The translations under genes and the position numbers were made by a program. The notes beneath the pieces were generated by a model. That model saw only the letters and a list, made by a program, of their open reading frames with translations. It made no database searches and was not told the origin of the DNA. From positions 1 through 64,000 of the forward strand of contig NZ_ANFX01000008.1 in NCBI RefSeq assembly GCF_000331285.1: a DNA stretch of 64,000 nt, given 5' to 3'. The stretch comes from Porphyrobacter sp. AAP82. Its GTDB lineage: Bacteria > Pseudomonadota > Alphaproteobacteria > Sphingomonadales > Sphingomonadaceae. Of this stretch, positions 9,394-17,714 are shown in pieces; positions within the stretch are counted from its first letter, which is position 1; every line of letters starts with the position of its first letter.

Positions 9394-9445
9394 CTCCGTT
9401 GGTTGACAATTTTCCATATATCCCCCTTTTTGTCAACCAACGGAG
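9394..9445. promoter_or_regulatory. Perfect 16-bp inverted repeat, candidate operator/promoter of the island operon
   Basis: The arm CTCCGTTGGTTGACAA at 9394-9409 is repeated exactly as its reverse complement at 9430-9445, with a 20-bp AT-rich spacer between. It ends 6 bp before the start codon of the XRE-ImmA gene, and each arm carries TTGACA, a -35-like hexamer. The inner arm overlaps the apparent ribosome-binding region (GGAG). A dyad of this size and place fits binding by a dimeric XRE protein and autorepression. I could not identify a convincing -10 element. The rest of 9389-9739 shows no gene. Confidence 0.65.
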
Positions 9446-9712
9446 GCAGGCTCTAAGTAGCATCGGCAGCGCGGTGTTCAGGAAGACGTCAGAGCGTGAA
9501 TTCCTTGACGTTGAGGGCAAAAGGGTGGACGGCCATGCAGCCTCGCCTGCCATGAGTAGGACGAGCATTCGAGGTCGCCGGAGTTAGCTTGGGCGACCTC
9601 AGTCGATTTAGCCTACTTCACGGTCGAGTTTTGAGGGGCGGCACGTATCTGGGCCGGCATCGGAGCGGATCGTACGTTGGTCCACGCAGACGCAATTCAC
9701 CATTCTTGGAGA

Positions 9713-9729
9713 AACACCACAGTGGTGTT
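9713..9729. promoter_or_regulatory. Small palindrome upstream of mqsA-like gene
   Basis: AACACCAC and GTGGTGTT flank a single base, giving a perfect 8-bp dyad that ends 10 bp before the ATG at 9740. MqsA proteins bind palindromes in their own promoters, so this is a candidate operator. Its position also supports the ATG at 9740 over a TTG at 9677. Confidence 0.45.
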
Positions 9730-9739
9730 ATCAGGGGTT

Positions 9740-10162
9740 ATGATTATCCCCCCCTGCTCGGAAACGGGCCAGCCGATGCTCCGCGACGTTCGGCCGATGA
9801 CCATCACATACAAGGGGCACCAAGCCACGTTCGACATGCCCGGCTGGTATTGTGATGCGAGCGATGAGAGCATTCACACTGGTGAAGACATGAAGGTTTC
9901 GGATCGGGCTCTGAATCGGCTCAAGGCCCAGGTTGAGGACCTGCTCGATCCCGAGGCGGTGCGCCGTATCAGGAAGCGCCTACATCTCACCCAAAAAGAT
10001 GCCGGCCGATTGATCGGTGGCGGCCCCAACGCTTTCCAGAAATATGAGAGCGGCGACGTGCTAGTCAGCCATGCGGTGATGAGTGCCCTGCTGCTGCTCG
10101 ACCGGGATCCGTCCGGTCTCTCTGTTCTGAGTCAACGCGCACAGCAGAGGAACTCGACGTAA
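9740..10162 (+). CDS. MqsA-like antitoxin / HTH regulator (orphan)
   Basis: A 140-residue protein with the two-part layout of MqsA antitoxins: an N-terminal zinc-type domain (TYKGHQATFDMPGWYC) and a C-terminal XRE helix-turn-helix (LTQKDAGRLIGGGPNAFQKY), whose recognition segment closely follows the GGG.NAF..YE pattern of E. coli MqsA. Only one cysteine of each zinc pair is kept (C6 and C38; the partner positions are T9 and S41), so classic four-cysteine zinc binding is doubtful. No MqsR toxin gene is recognisable upstream. I chose the ATG at 9740 because the preceding frame starts with TTG and would run through the palindrome. It could be a solitary transcription regulator. Confidence 0.75.
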   Translation: MIIPPCSETGQPMLRDVRPMTITYKGHQATFDMPGWYCDASDESIHTGEDMKVSDRALNRLKAQVEDLLDPEAVRRIRKRLHLTQKDAGRLIGGGPNAFQKYESGDVLVSHAVMSALLLLDRDPSGLSVLSQRAQQRNST

Positions 10163-10287
10163 GTTTCCGTTCGACGGACAAACCAGAATTCGAACTATAT
10201 TCCCGCCCATTGAAATCAATGGGTTGTGGAATAGAAAGTTCGATCGCAGATTCTCGTCCTCCGCCAGCTTTGCGGAGACTGGTTTCA

Positions 10288-10851
10288 TTGACCGACACGA
10301 AAACATTGTTTTCCAACCAGTTCGTATCGCATCAGGATGGCTATTTGTTCTATCCGGGGCGCAAAGCTGGCGGAAGGTTCGTCTCCAACGCCGAATTCCA
10401 AGCGCTTGTCGCTCAGTGGCAATCGGTTGCGGGCTTCGCAGGCACGTTGAAAACCGTTCTCACGGTTATCCTGATCATTGCCTTGGGTATGGTCGTCACC
10501 GACTTGTTCGATGTTGGAGAATGGGCTGAATACCTCGCGGTGTGCGGCGCGGTCGCTTTTGTCATTGCGCGCGTAATGTGGGCCAGTTTCGCACCCTGGC
10601 GACGTGTTGCGGGCAGGCCGGATGCGGTTCCACCTCGCCCGCCCGCGCTATTGAAGCGACAGGCACGAGCGATGCTGCGATGGCGCATGATTATCCCAGT
10701 TCTCATCGTCAGCACCAGCGCATTTGCTTTCGGCATTTATGTCACGCCGAAAACGTCGGAGGACTGGCTCTGGCTCGTCGGCAGCGGCGCCATGGCTGCA
10801 ACCTATGGGTGGATCGCGATCCAGAAATATCGGGATCGCGCTCAAATCTAG
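10288..10851 (+). CDS. Hypothetical membrane protein
   Basis: I do not recognise a family. Starting from the TTG at 10288 (GGAG ten bases upstream) the protein is 187 residues; an ATG at 10210 in the same frame would add 26 residues of low-complexity character. After a soluble N-terminal stretch (FSNQFVSHQDGYLFYPGRKA) two closely spaced hydrophobic segments follow (TVLTVILIIALGMVV; YLAVCGAVAFVIARVMW), then a basic loop and two more (IIPVLIVSTSAFAFGIYV; WLWLVGSGAMAATYGWIAI). The pattern is a four-helix inner-membrane protein. It lies between the accessory island and the core gene lpdA, which points the other way, so its context says little about function. Confidence 0.55.
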   Translation: MTDTKTLFSNQFVSHQDGYLFYPGRKAGGRFVSNAEFQALVAQWQSVAGFAGTLKTVLTVILIIALGMVVTDLFDVGEWAEYLAVCGAVAFVIARVMWASFAPWRRVAGRPDAVPPRPPALLKRQARAMLRWRMIIPVLIVSTSAFAFGIYVTPKTSEDWLWLVGSGAMAATYGWIAIQKYRDRAQI

Positions 10852-10889
10852 CGCATCGCTTCACGCTCCGCAGGAACGCCGCCACCCCA

Positions 10890-12302
10890 TCAGAAATGCA
10901 GCGCCCGGCCGTAGGCGTCGAGCACGCTTTCGTGCATCATCTCGCTGAGCGTCGGGTGCGGGAAGATGGTCTGCATCAGTTCGGCCTCGGTGGTCTCGAG
11001 CACCTTGCCCACGGTGTAGCCCTGGATCAGCTCGGTGACCTCGGCGCCGACCATGTGCGCGCCGAGCAACTCGCCGGTCTTGGCGTCGAATACGGTCTTC
11101 ACGAAGCCCTCGGCCTCGCCGAGCGCGATGGCCTTGCCGTTGCCGATGAAGGGGAAGCTGCCAACGCGGACCTCGTGGCCGGCCTCCTTTGCCTTGGCCT
11201 CGGTGATCCCGACAGAGGCGATCTGCGGGTGGCAGTAGGTGCAACCCGGGATCGCCGAGCGGTTGAGCGGATGCGGGTGGACGTCTGTGTTGCCGAGTTC
11301 CTTGGCGATGGCCTCGGCGGCGGTCACGCCTTCGTGGCTCGCCTTGTGCGCCAGCCACGGGCCGGGCGTGCAATCGCCGATCGCCCACAGCCCGGCGGAT
11401 TTGGTGCGGCCATAGGGGTCGATCTGGATGAAGCCGCGGTCCATGTCGACAAGGCCTTCAAGGCCCACGCCTTCGGTGTTGGGCACGATCCCGATGGCGA
11501 CGATCACGTGGGTGAAGTCGCTGGTGGCCGAAGCGCCCGCCTTGTCCTTGATGGTCGCGGTTAGCCCCGTGTCCGAGACCTTGATCGCCTCGACCCCCGC
11601 GCCGGTCATGATGGTAATGCCCTGCTTCTTCAGCGACTTCTCGAGGAAGGTCGAGACGTCCGCGTCCTCGACCGGCACGATCCGGTCGAGCATCTCGACC
11701 ACCGTCACCTCGCTGCCGAGGTCGTTGTAGAAGCTCGCGAATTCGATGCCGATCGCGCCCGATCCGATCACCAGCAACTGCTTGGGCAGCTCGGCGGGGG
11801 TCATGGCGTGGCGATAGGTCCACACGCGCTTGCCGTCGGCGGGGGCAAAGGGCAGGTCGCGGGCGCGCGCGCCGGTGGCGACGATCACGTGCTTGGCCGA
11901 GAGCTGCTCCTCGCCCTTGTCGCTCTTCACCGTCAGGCTGGTGGGGCCGGTCAGCGTGCCGGTGCCCATGTGCACGGTGATCTTGTTCTTCTTCATCAGG
12001 TGCGTGACGCCCTGATTGAGCTGTTTGGCCACCCCGCGGCTGCGCTTGACGATGGCGGCCAAGTCCGCTTCGATCTGGCCTGCGACCTTGAGCCCGTAGT
12101 CGCCAGCGTGCTGCATGTAGTGGAAGATCTCGGCCGAACGCAGCATCGCCTTGGTCGGGATGCAGCCCCAGTTGAGGCAGATGCCGCCCAGGTTCTCGCG
12201 TTCCACGATCGCGGTCTTGAGCCCGAGCTGCGCGCAGCGAATCGCCGCGACATAGCCGCCGGGGCCCGAGCCCAGCACGATCACGTCATAGGAGGCGGAC
12301 AT
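10890..12302 (-). CDS. lpdA: Dihydrolipoyl dehydrogenase (E3)
   Basis: A 470-residue flavoenzyme that reoxidises dihydrolipoyl groups of 2-oxoacid dehydrogenase complexes with NAD+. The FAD-binding GSGPGG lies at residues 11-16, the redox disulfide is GGICLNWGCIPTKA, the NAD-binding motif is IGSGAIGIEFASFY, and the C-terminal HPHPTLSEMMHE segment carries the active-site His-Glu pair. Length and motifs are complete. The gene for the E2 acetyltransferase of pyruvate dehydrogenase is about 600 bp upstream on the same strand, with a thioesterase gene between, so this E3 probably serves pyruvate dehydrogenase and perhaps other complexes. E1 genes are not in the window. Confidence 0.95.
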   Translation of the reverse strand: MSASYDVIVLGSGPGGYVAAIRCAQLGLKTAIVERENLGGICLNWGCIPTKAMLRSAEIFHYMQHAGDYGLKVAGQIEADLAAIVKRSRGVAKQLNQGVTHLMKKNKITVHMGTGTLTGPTSLTVKSDKGEEQLSAKHVIVATGARARDLPFAPADGKRVWTYRHAMTPAELPKQLLVIGSGAIGIEFASFYNDLGSEVTVVEMLDRIVPVEDADVSTFLEKSLKKQGITIMTGAGVEAIKVSDTGLTATIKDKAGASATSDFTHVIVAIGIVPNTEGVGLEGLVDMDRGFIQIDPYGRTKSAGLWAIGDCTPGPWLAHKASHEGVTAAEAIAKELGNTDVHPHPLNRSAIPGCTYCHPQIASVGITEAKAKEAGHEVRVGSFPFIGNGKAIALGEAEGFVKTVFDAKTGELLGAHMVGAEVTELIQGYTVGKVLETTEAELMQTIFPHPTLSEMMHESVLDAYGRALHF

Positions 12303-12473
12303 TCAGATGATCCCTTTCCGAAGCTGATGTAGGAGACAATGAGACACTGTTCAGGGGCAGAAAACCAGCCGTGCCGACGGTGCCGGAAAAGCGGGGTGCG
12401 ACGCACGCGCAAAGGGGGCTGCGGAGGATCATCGCGGGCATCATGACAGGCGCGGCGCGTGTAGGAAAACGCT

Positions 12474-12854
12474 TCATTGCCCGGGATCCGCTGCAAGCGC
12501 GCGCGGGCGGCCGTCCTCGCCGATCAGGACGAATTTGAAGGTGCCGCGCGCGACGGTCTGGCTCGCCTCGCCGTTGCGCTCGCGGGCGACGGCCTCGGCG
12601 GCGATGGTGAGCGAGGTGGTGCCGGTGGCGAGCACCTCGCAATAGACCGAAAGTTCGTCCCCCACCGCCATTGCGCCCGGAAAGGCGAAGTCGGTGGCCG
12701 CAACGACCACCGCCTTGCCCTGCCCGACCCGGCTCGCGAGAGAACCGGCACCCAGCGCCATCTGCGCCATCAACCACCCGCCGAACACCCCGCCATAGGG
12801 GTTGGTATCAGACGGCATGGCGGTGACGCGGATCTGGGGGTAGCGGTCGGTCAT
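12474..12854 (-). CDS. Acyl-CoA thioesterase, hotdog fold (YciA-like)
   Basis: A 126-residue single-domain hotdog thioesterase. The N-terminal SDTNPYGGVFGGWLMAQMALGAG is the YciA/acyl-CoA hydrolase signature (normally ADTNPNGDIFGGW), where the Asn and Asp near the helix start help bind and hydrolyse the thioester. Here the usual catalytic Asp of the GDIFGGW motif is replaced by Gly (GGVFGGW), which could lower or change activity. The remainder (ATDFAFPGAMAVGDELSVYCEV...) follows the family core. The gene lies between E2 and lpdA of pyruvate dehydrogenase, on the same strand; a link to acetyl-CoA or acyl-CoA balance is only inferred. Confidence 0.75.
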   Translation of the reverse strand: MTDRYPQIRVTAMPSDTNPYGGVFGGWLMAQMALGAGSLASRVGQGKAVVVAATDFAFPGAMAVGDELSVYCEVLATGTTSLTIAAEAVARERNGEASQTVARGTFKFVLIGEDGRPRALAADPGQ

Positions 12855-12891
12855 GCCGCTCTCCTTACCACCGCTGCGCGGCGGGCCCCTT

Positions 12892-12912
12892 CCTCTCCCG
12901 CAAGGGGAGAGG
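12892..12912. repeat. Small intergenic hairpin between E2 and thioesterase genes
   Basis: CCTCTCCC and GGGAGAGG form an 8-bp stem with a 5-base GCAAG loop. It lies just downstream of the E2 stop codon. Hairpins with this 'CTCCC-GCAA-GGGAG' form are common intergenic repeats in alphaproteobacteria. No clear run of T follows on the E2-coding strand, so it may be a mRNA-processing or attenuation element rather than a terminator. Confidence 0.4.
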
Positions 12913-12930
12913 AGGTTTCACCGGGCGTGG

Positions 12931-14376
12931 TCACACCACCAGCCCCATCGGGTTCTCGACGAGGTTTTTCAGCGCCTCCATCAGCTGCGCGCCGTCCGCG
13001 CCGTCGATGGCGCGGTGGTCGAAACTGCCGGTGGCGCTCATCACCGTGGCGACGACGATCTGGCCGTCCTCGACCCACGGACGCTGCTCGCCCGCGCCGA
13101 CTGCAAGGATCATCGCCTGCGGCGGGTTGATCACCGCGTCGAACTGCTTGGTGCCGAACATGCCGAGGTTGGACAGGCTCGCCGTGCCGCCCTGGAATTC
13201 GTGGGGTTGCAGCTTGCCGTCCTTGGCCTTGCCCGCCAGCGCCTTCATCTCGGTGCTGATTTCCGCCAAGCCCTTGCGGCCCGCATCGCGAATGATCGGG
13301 GTGATGAGGCCGGAAGGCGCTGCGACCGCCACCGAAATGTCCTGACGGGTGAATTGCAGCAGGGTGTCGCCCTGGTAGCTGACATTGCACTTGGGCACGC
13401 GCTGCAATGCGCGGGCGAGCGCCTTGATGAGCAGGTCGTTGACCGACAGCTTCACCCCGTCCGCTTCAAGCGACTTGTTGAGTTCGCCGCGCAGCTTGAG
13501 CAGTGCATCAAGGCGGATATCGACCGTGAGGTAGATATGCGGGATAGTCTGCTTGGCCTCGGTCAGGCGGCGGGCGATGACCTTGCGGACATTGCCGAGC
13601 TTCTGGACCTCGTAAGGCGCATCGAGATCGCCGCCAAGGCTGGGGACGGGGGCCGGCGCGGGCGGCGCTGCGGGTGCGCTGGCGGCAGGGGCTGGGGCTG
13701 CGGCCGGAGCGGCAGCGGCGGCGGCAGGGGCGGCGGGCGTGTAGTTTTCGATATCGTCCTTGACGATCCGGCCATTGGGGCCGGTCCCCTTGACCAGTGC
13801 GAGGTCGATCCCCTTGGCACCCGCGATCCGCTTGGCGAGCGGCGAGACGATGATCCGCGCGCCCTGTGCTGCCGGGACCGGAGCGGAGGCGGGGGCAGCC
13901 GCGGGTGCAGCCGCAGGGACCGGTGCGATGGGGGGGGAGCCGCCCTTGAGGATCGCGGCCTCGACATCTTCCTTGGTGATCTTGCCCTTGGGGCCCGTGC
14001 CGGCCAGCCCCGCAAGGTCGATGCCGTTGACCTCGGCGAGCTTCCTTGCGGTCGGCGTGGCGGCGGGCCCTTCGGCGGCCGGAGCCTCTGCCGCAGGGGC
14101 AGCCGCTGCGGCGGGTGCGGGGGCGGCGTCCTCTCCCTCGGCGGTCAGCCGCGCGATCACCGCGCCGACCTTCACGCCCTCGGTCCCGGCCTCGACGAGG
14201 ATCTCGGCAATCACGCCTTCATCGACCGCCTCGAACTCCATGGTCGCCTTGTCGGTCTCGATCTCGGCCATCACGTCGCCCGAGCGCACGGTGTCACCGA
14301 CCTTGACCAGCCACTTGGCGAGCGTACCCTCTTCCATGGTGGGCGACAATGCCGGCATCTTGATGTCGAGGGCCAT
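12931..14376 (-). CDS. pdhC: Pyruvate dehydrogenase E2 (dihydrolipoamide acetyltransferase) with two E3/E1-binding domains
   Basis: A 481-residue E2. An N-terminal lipoyl domain (residues 1-78) carries the lipoylated lysine K43 in IETDKATME. Two peripheral-subunit-binding domains follow, separated by Ala/Pro linkers: about 107-142 ([20 protein letters not shown]) and about 176-212 ([20 protein letters not shown]). The C-terminal acetyltransferase domain ends with the catalytic motif [12 protein letters not shown]. One binding domain is usual; two in tandem is unusual and the first looks intact. The enzyme transfers the acetyl group to CoA and forms the complex core. The gene starts a same-strand group with the thioesterase and lpdA genes. 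Confidence 0.93.
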   Translation of the reverse strand: MALDIKMPALSPTMEEGTLAKWLVKVGDTVRSGDVMAEIETDKATMEFEAVDEGVIAEILVEAGTEGVKVGAVIARLTAEGEDAAPAPAAAAAPAAEAPAAEGPAATPTARKLAEVNGIDLAGLAGTGPKGKITKEDVEAAILKGGSPPIAPVPAAAPAAAPASAPVPAAQGARIIVSPLAKRIAGAKGIDLALVKGTGPNGRIVKDDIENYTPAAPAAAAAAPAAAPAPAASAPAAPPAPAPVPSLGGDLDAPYEVQKLGNVRKVIARRLTEAKQTIPHIYLTVDIRLDALLKLRGELNKSLEADGVKLSVNDLLIKALARALQRVPKCNVSYQGDTLLQFTRQDISVAVAAPSGLITPIIRDAGRKGLAEISTEMKALAGKAKDGKLQPHEFQGGTASLSNLGMFGTKQFDAVINPPQAMILAVGAGEQRPWVEDGQIVVATVMSATGSFDHRAIDGADGAQLMEALKNLVENPMGLVV

Positions 14377-14514
14377 GATCCGCTGAAACTCCCGTAAACG
14401 ATCCTTGGGGTTTCTCTGGCCAATTCCCTAACGTCCGGCAAGGCGTGGAAGCGCTAGGACTTGCCATTCCATACGAATGCATTGATACGTTCACGCCCAA
14501 CGGGGTCCGACACA

Positions 14515-14967
14515 ATGCGCACATTTCTGGTCATCATCGACGAGAGCGAGGAGGCGACCTCGGCCCTGCGCTATGCGGCAAGGCGCGCGGTGGCGGTGGG
14601 GGGCGCGGTGCATCTGCTCGCGCTGGTGCCGCAGCAGAACTTTTCCGCTTTCGGCGCGGTCCAGGCGACCATCGAGGCCGAAGCGCGCGACCGGGCGGAG
14701 ATGCTCGCGCACGGGGTGGCCGGCAATCTGCTGGCGGAAAGCGGGATCATGCCGACGATCTCGGTCAAGATCGGACAGGGCCAGAAGATCGTCAGCGAAT
14801 TCCTTGCCGAACATGCCGAGGTCGCCGCCCTCGTGCTCGGCGCCGCAAAGGGCGCCGCGCCCGGCCCGCTGGTGACGCATTTCTCGGGCGCGGCGGGCAG
14901 CCTGCCCTGCCCGCTCTACATCATCCCGGCCGATTACGACGAGACGGGCAACGCGCTCCACCTGTAG
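14515..14967 (+). CDS. Universal stress protein family protein
   Basis: A 150-residue UspA-fold protein beginning MRTFLVIIDESEEATSALRY, the beta1-alpha1 start typical of the family, and containing VLGAAKGAAPGPLVTHFSG near the C-terminus, which resembles the ATP-binding G-2x-G-9x-G(S/T) loop. I chose the ATG at 14515 because the upstream extension of the frame is not family-like. Such proteins are cytoplasmic stress-response factors of loosely defined function. The gene is divergent from the pyruvate dehydrogenase E2 gene and convergent with rnr, so it is probably transcribed alone. Confidence 0.8.
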   Translation: MRTFLVIIDESEEATSALRYAARRAVAVGGAVHLLALVPQQNFSAFGAVQATIEAEARDRAEMLAHGVAGNLLAESGIMPTISVKIGQGQKIVSEFLAEHAEVAALVLGAAKGAAPGPLVTHFSGAAGSLPCPLYIIPADYDETGNALHL

Positions 14968-14977
14968 GCGCGAAGGC

Positions 14978-17278
14978 TCATTTCCTGCGGCCCTGATGGC
15001 GGATATTGCCGGGCCGCCCGCGCTTGCCGACCATGAACTTGCCCGCCGTCCTGGGCGCTCCGCCTGCGGGTTTGCGCCGGTCTTCGGGCCTGTTCCCGCG
15101 CGGCTCGATCGCCCGCGCATCGGCATCGGGGAGCACGAATTTGAGCGAGCCTGTCAGCGGGTTGGCCTCGGCAAGCTTGAGCTTCAGCCGGTCGCCGGTG
15201 GCATAGGTCGTCCCGCTGTCGCTGCCGACCAGCGCCTTGGCGGCCTCGTCGTGGCGGAAATATTCGCCGCCCAGGGTCGAGATCGGGACGAGCCCGTCGC
15301 CGCCGAGGCCGGTGATGGTGGCGAAGAAGCCGAAGCTCTGCACCCCGGTGATGCGCGTGTCGAACACCTCGCCCACCCTGCCCGAAAGCCAGGCGGCGAC
15401 ATAGCGGTCGATGGTGTCGCGCTCGGCCTCCATCGCGCGGCGCTCGGTCTGGCTGATCGCGTCGGAGACCTGCTGGAGGCTGGCGCGGTCACGGTCCGAA
15501 AGGCCGGAAGTGGCAGGAATCGACCCCGGCGGGGCGGGCTGTTCGAGCTTGTAGGCATCAACCAGCGCGCGGTGGACGAGAAGATCGGAGTAGCGGCGGA
15601 TCGGCGAGGTGAAGTGGGCGTAGCTGCCCAGCGAAAGCCCGAAATGCCCGGCATTGGCGGGGCCATAATAAGCCTGGGTCTGGCTGCGCAGCACCGCCTC
15701 CATCACCAGCGCGCGCTCGGCCTCGTCAGAGATGTCCTTGAGCATCCGGTTGAACAGGCCCGGCGTCACCACCTGCCCGAGGGCAAGCTTCTTGCCCATC
15801 GTCGCAAGATAATCGCGCAGCGCGATCAGCTTTTCGCGGCTTGGCGGCTCGTGGATGCGGTAGACGACGGGCGCGGTCTTCGCCTCCAGCGCCTTGGCCG
15901 CCGCGACGTTGGCCGCGATCATGAAATCCTCGACCACGCGGTGCGCATCGAGCCTATCGCGGATCGCGATCGAGGCGATGCGGCCTTCCTCGTCGAGCAC
16001 CACGCGGCGTTCGGGCAGTTCGAGTTCGAGCGGATCGCGGGCATCGCGCGCTGCGGCGAGCGCGCGCCATGCGGCCCACAGATTGGCAAGGTAGGCGGGC
16101 GCGTTGCCATCATCGACCGCCTTCTGCGCGTCCTCATAGGCAATGTTGTGCGCGATCCGCACCAGGGCGCGGGTGAAGCGGTAGCTCGAGATCTTGCCGT
16201 CAGCGTTGATGTGGAGGTGGCACGCCATCGCCGCGCGGTCCTCGCCCTCCTTCAGGGAACACACGTCGGCCGAGAGCACCTCGGGCAGCATCGGCACCAC
16301 GCGGTCGGGGAAGTAGACCGAATTGCCGCGCTTCCTCGCCTCGCGGTCGAGCGCGGAGCCCGGGCGCACGTAGAACGAGACGTCGGCAATGGCGACCAGC
16401 GCGTTGAACCCCCCCTGCCCATCCGGTTCGGCCCAGATCGCATCGTCATGGTCGCGCGCATCGGCCGGGTCGATGGCAACGATCGGCAGATGCCGCAGGT
16501 CCTCGCGCGCCTTGTCGGAGAGCTTGAGCTTCGCCGCGCGCGGGGCTTCCTCCAGCACCTCATCGGGGAAGATGTGCGGGATGCCGTGCTTGGCGATGGC
16601 GATGAGGCTGAACGAGCGCGGGGCGAGCGGATCGCCGACCACCTCGATCACCTTCACGCCTGCCCGCTCGGAGCGCCCCACCCGCTCGGCGATGACCAGC
16701 TGGCCTTCCTCCGCTTCGCCCCGGTCGGCGATGGGCGCGGACTGGCGGACGCGCTTGTCGACGGGAGCGAGCCACGCCTTGCCGGTCCTGTCGATCTCGA
16801 CGATCCCCATCAGGCCTTCTGTCCGCGCGGGCAGCTTTTTCATGGGATGCGCGATCCACACGCCGCCTGTGGTCTCCTCGGTGCGCGCGAGGATGCGGTC
16901 GCCGCGCTTCAGCGCTGGCGGCCGCTTGGCGCCCCGCACCTTGGGCTCGCGCACCGCAAGGCGCGGTGGCTTGCCCGGGGCTTCGGGGTCCCAATTGTCG
17001 GGCTCGGCGATCAGCTCGCCATCATCGACATCGACGATCCGGAGCGTCGTCACCTTGGGCACCCCGCCCATGCGGTGGAAGGCGGATTTGGAGCCGTCAA
17101 TCAGGCCTTCCTCGGCCATGTCCTTGAGCAGGGCCTTGAGCTTGATCTTCTCCTGCCCCTTCAACCCGAACGCCTTGGCGATCTCGCGCTTGCCGGCGGG
17201 AATGTCGGAAGACTGGATGAAGTCGAGCACCTGTTGGCGGCTCGGCATCCCCTGGGGGAGCTTGGGAGGTTTGGGCAT
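14978..17278 (-). CDS. rnr: Ribonuclease R
   Basis: A 766-residue 3'-5' exoribonuclease that degrades structured RNA. It has an N-terminal winged-helix region (KREIAKAFGLKGQEKIKLKA), cold-shock-like OB domains, and the RNB catalytic centre, where IDPADARDHDDAIWAE holds the metal-binding aspartates. The region HFTSPIRRYSDLLVHR is the family signature. A C-terminal S1 domain begins near GEVFDTRITGVQSFGFF and a basic tail follows. I use the ATG at 17278; a TTG at 17302 in frame falls inside a repeat that bounds the neighbouring GxxExxY gene, and the encoded extension is not family-like. The GxxExxY stop codon is one base before this start. Confidence 0.93.
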   Translation of the reverse strand: MPKPPKLPQGMPSRQQVLDFIQSSDIPAGKREIAKAFGLKGQEKIKLKALLKDMAEEGLIDGSKSAFHRMGGVPKVTTLRIVDVDDGELIAEPDNWDPEAPGKPPRLAVREPKVRGAKRPPALKRGDRILARTEETTGGVWIAHPMKKLPARTEGLMGIVEIDRTGKAWLAPVDKRVRQSAPIADRGEAEEGQLVIAERVGRSERAGVKVIEVVGDPLAPRSFSLIAIAKHGIPHIFPDEVLEEAPRAAKLKLSDKAREDLRHLPIVAIDPADARDHDDAIWAEPDGQGGFNALVAIADVSFYVRPGSALDREARKRGNSVYFPDRVVPMLPEVLSADVCSLKEGEDRAAMACHLHINADGKISSYRFTRALVRIAHNIAYEDAQKAVDDGNAPAYLANLWAAWRALAAARDARDPLELELPERRVVLDEEGRIASIAIRDRLDAHRVVEDFMIAANVAAAKALEAKTAPVVYRIHEPPSREKLIALRDYLATMGKKLALGQVVTPGLFNRMLKDISDEAERALVMEAVLRSQTQAYYGPANAGHFGLSLGSYAHFTSPIRRYSDLLVHRALVDAYKLEQPAPPGSIPATSGLSDRDRASLQQVSDAISQTERRAMEAERDTIDRYVAAWLSGRVGEVFDTRITGVQSFGFFATITGLGGDGLVPISTLGGEYFRHDEAAKALVGSDSGTTYATGDRLKLKLAEANPLTGSLKFVLPDADARAIEPRGNRPEDRRKPAGGAPRTAGKFMVGKRGRPGNIRHQGRRK

Positions 17279-17279
17279 T

Positions 17280-17714
17280 TCAGTCTTTTTTGTTCGCGCC
17301 AAGCCGCCAAGTCGCCAAGGGGGCTGTGTTGTTGATCAGGCGTTTCACCCCATCCTTGAACATGGGAGTGCCGAAGTTGGTGACGAAGCCGAGGGGAAAG
17401 CCACCCAGCATGATATAGGTCAGCGCCTGTTTTGCATGAGCGGGCGATGCCCGCTCGACGGATTTGATTTCGATGACGATGCTTCGTTCAACAAGCAAAT
17501 CGATCTTGTAAGCGGAAGGCAGGACAATACCATCAAATTTCGCATCGACCGGCACCTGCCGGTCCACCAGAATGCCATCGCGCTCCAATCGTGCTGCAAG
17601 CAGAGCCTCATAGGCGCTTTCCAGCAGACCAGGGCCCAAATCGCGATGCAACCTATAGGCCGTATCCACAATCGTGCGCGCCAAAGCGTCAAGGTCTGCG
17701 TGTGGCTCTATCAT
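17280..17714 (-). CDS. GxxExxY family protein (DUF/PD-(D/E)XK-like)
   Basis: A 144-residue protein of the GxxExxY family, named after the motif present here as GLLESAYE. It also carries DLLVERSIVIEIKSVE, which resembles the D-(E/Q)xK core of PD-(D/E)XK nucleases, and the family ending GVKRLINNT. Function is unknown in the family. The gene is bounded on both sides by inverted blocks of the 8-bp unit NCGCCAAG, the right block ending just before the start codon and the left block covering the last codons. This indicates a small cassette inserted directly in front of rnr. The product is probably not needed by its neighbours. Confidence 0.85.
   Translation of the reverse strand: MIEPHADLDALARTIVDTAYRLHRDLGPGLLESAYEALLAARLERDGILVDRQVPVDAKFDGIVLPSAYKIDLLVERSIVIEIKSVERASPAHAKQALTYIMLGGFPLGFVTNFGTPMFKDGVKRLINNTAPLATWRLGANKKD
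17293..17319 (+). repeat. Left boundary repeat of GxxExxY cassette (three NCGCCAAG units)
   Basis: Three consecutive 8-bp units GCGCCAAG, CCGCCAAG and TCGCCAAG lie at 17296-17319. The 19 bases 17293-17311 are exactly the reverse complement of 17723-17741 on the other side of the gene. The block encodes the last residues of the GxxExxY protein on the minus strand. Confidence 0.7.

Noticed and set aside
9589..9739. Possible remnant of an MqsR toxin upstream of the MqsA-like gene
   Set aside because: No frame shows recognisable MqsR sequence.
12853..14397. Long open frames on the plus strand opposite pdhC
   Set aside because: They are mirror images of GC-rich codon use; the opposite strand encodes a complete E2 with all motifs, and the antisense sequence is low-complexity Arg/Gly.
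17279..17302. TTG-started N-terminal extension of RNase R
   Set aside because: The codon lies inside the GxxExxY boundary repeat and the ATG at 17278 gives a normal family start.
14996..17335. A 779-codon plus-strand frame opposite rnr
   Set aside because: No recognisable domains; fully explained as the antisense of RNase R.
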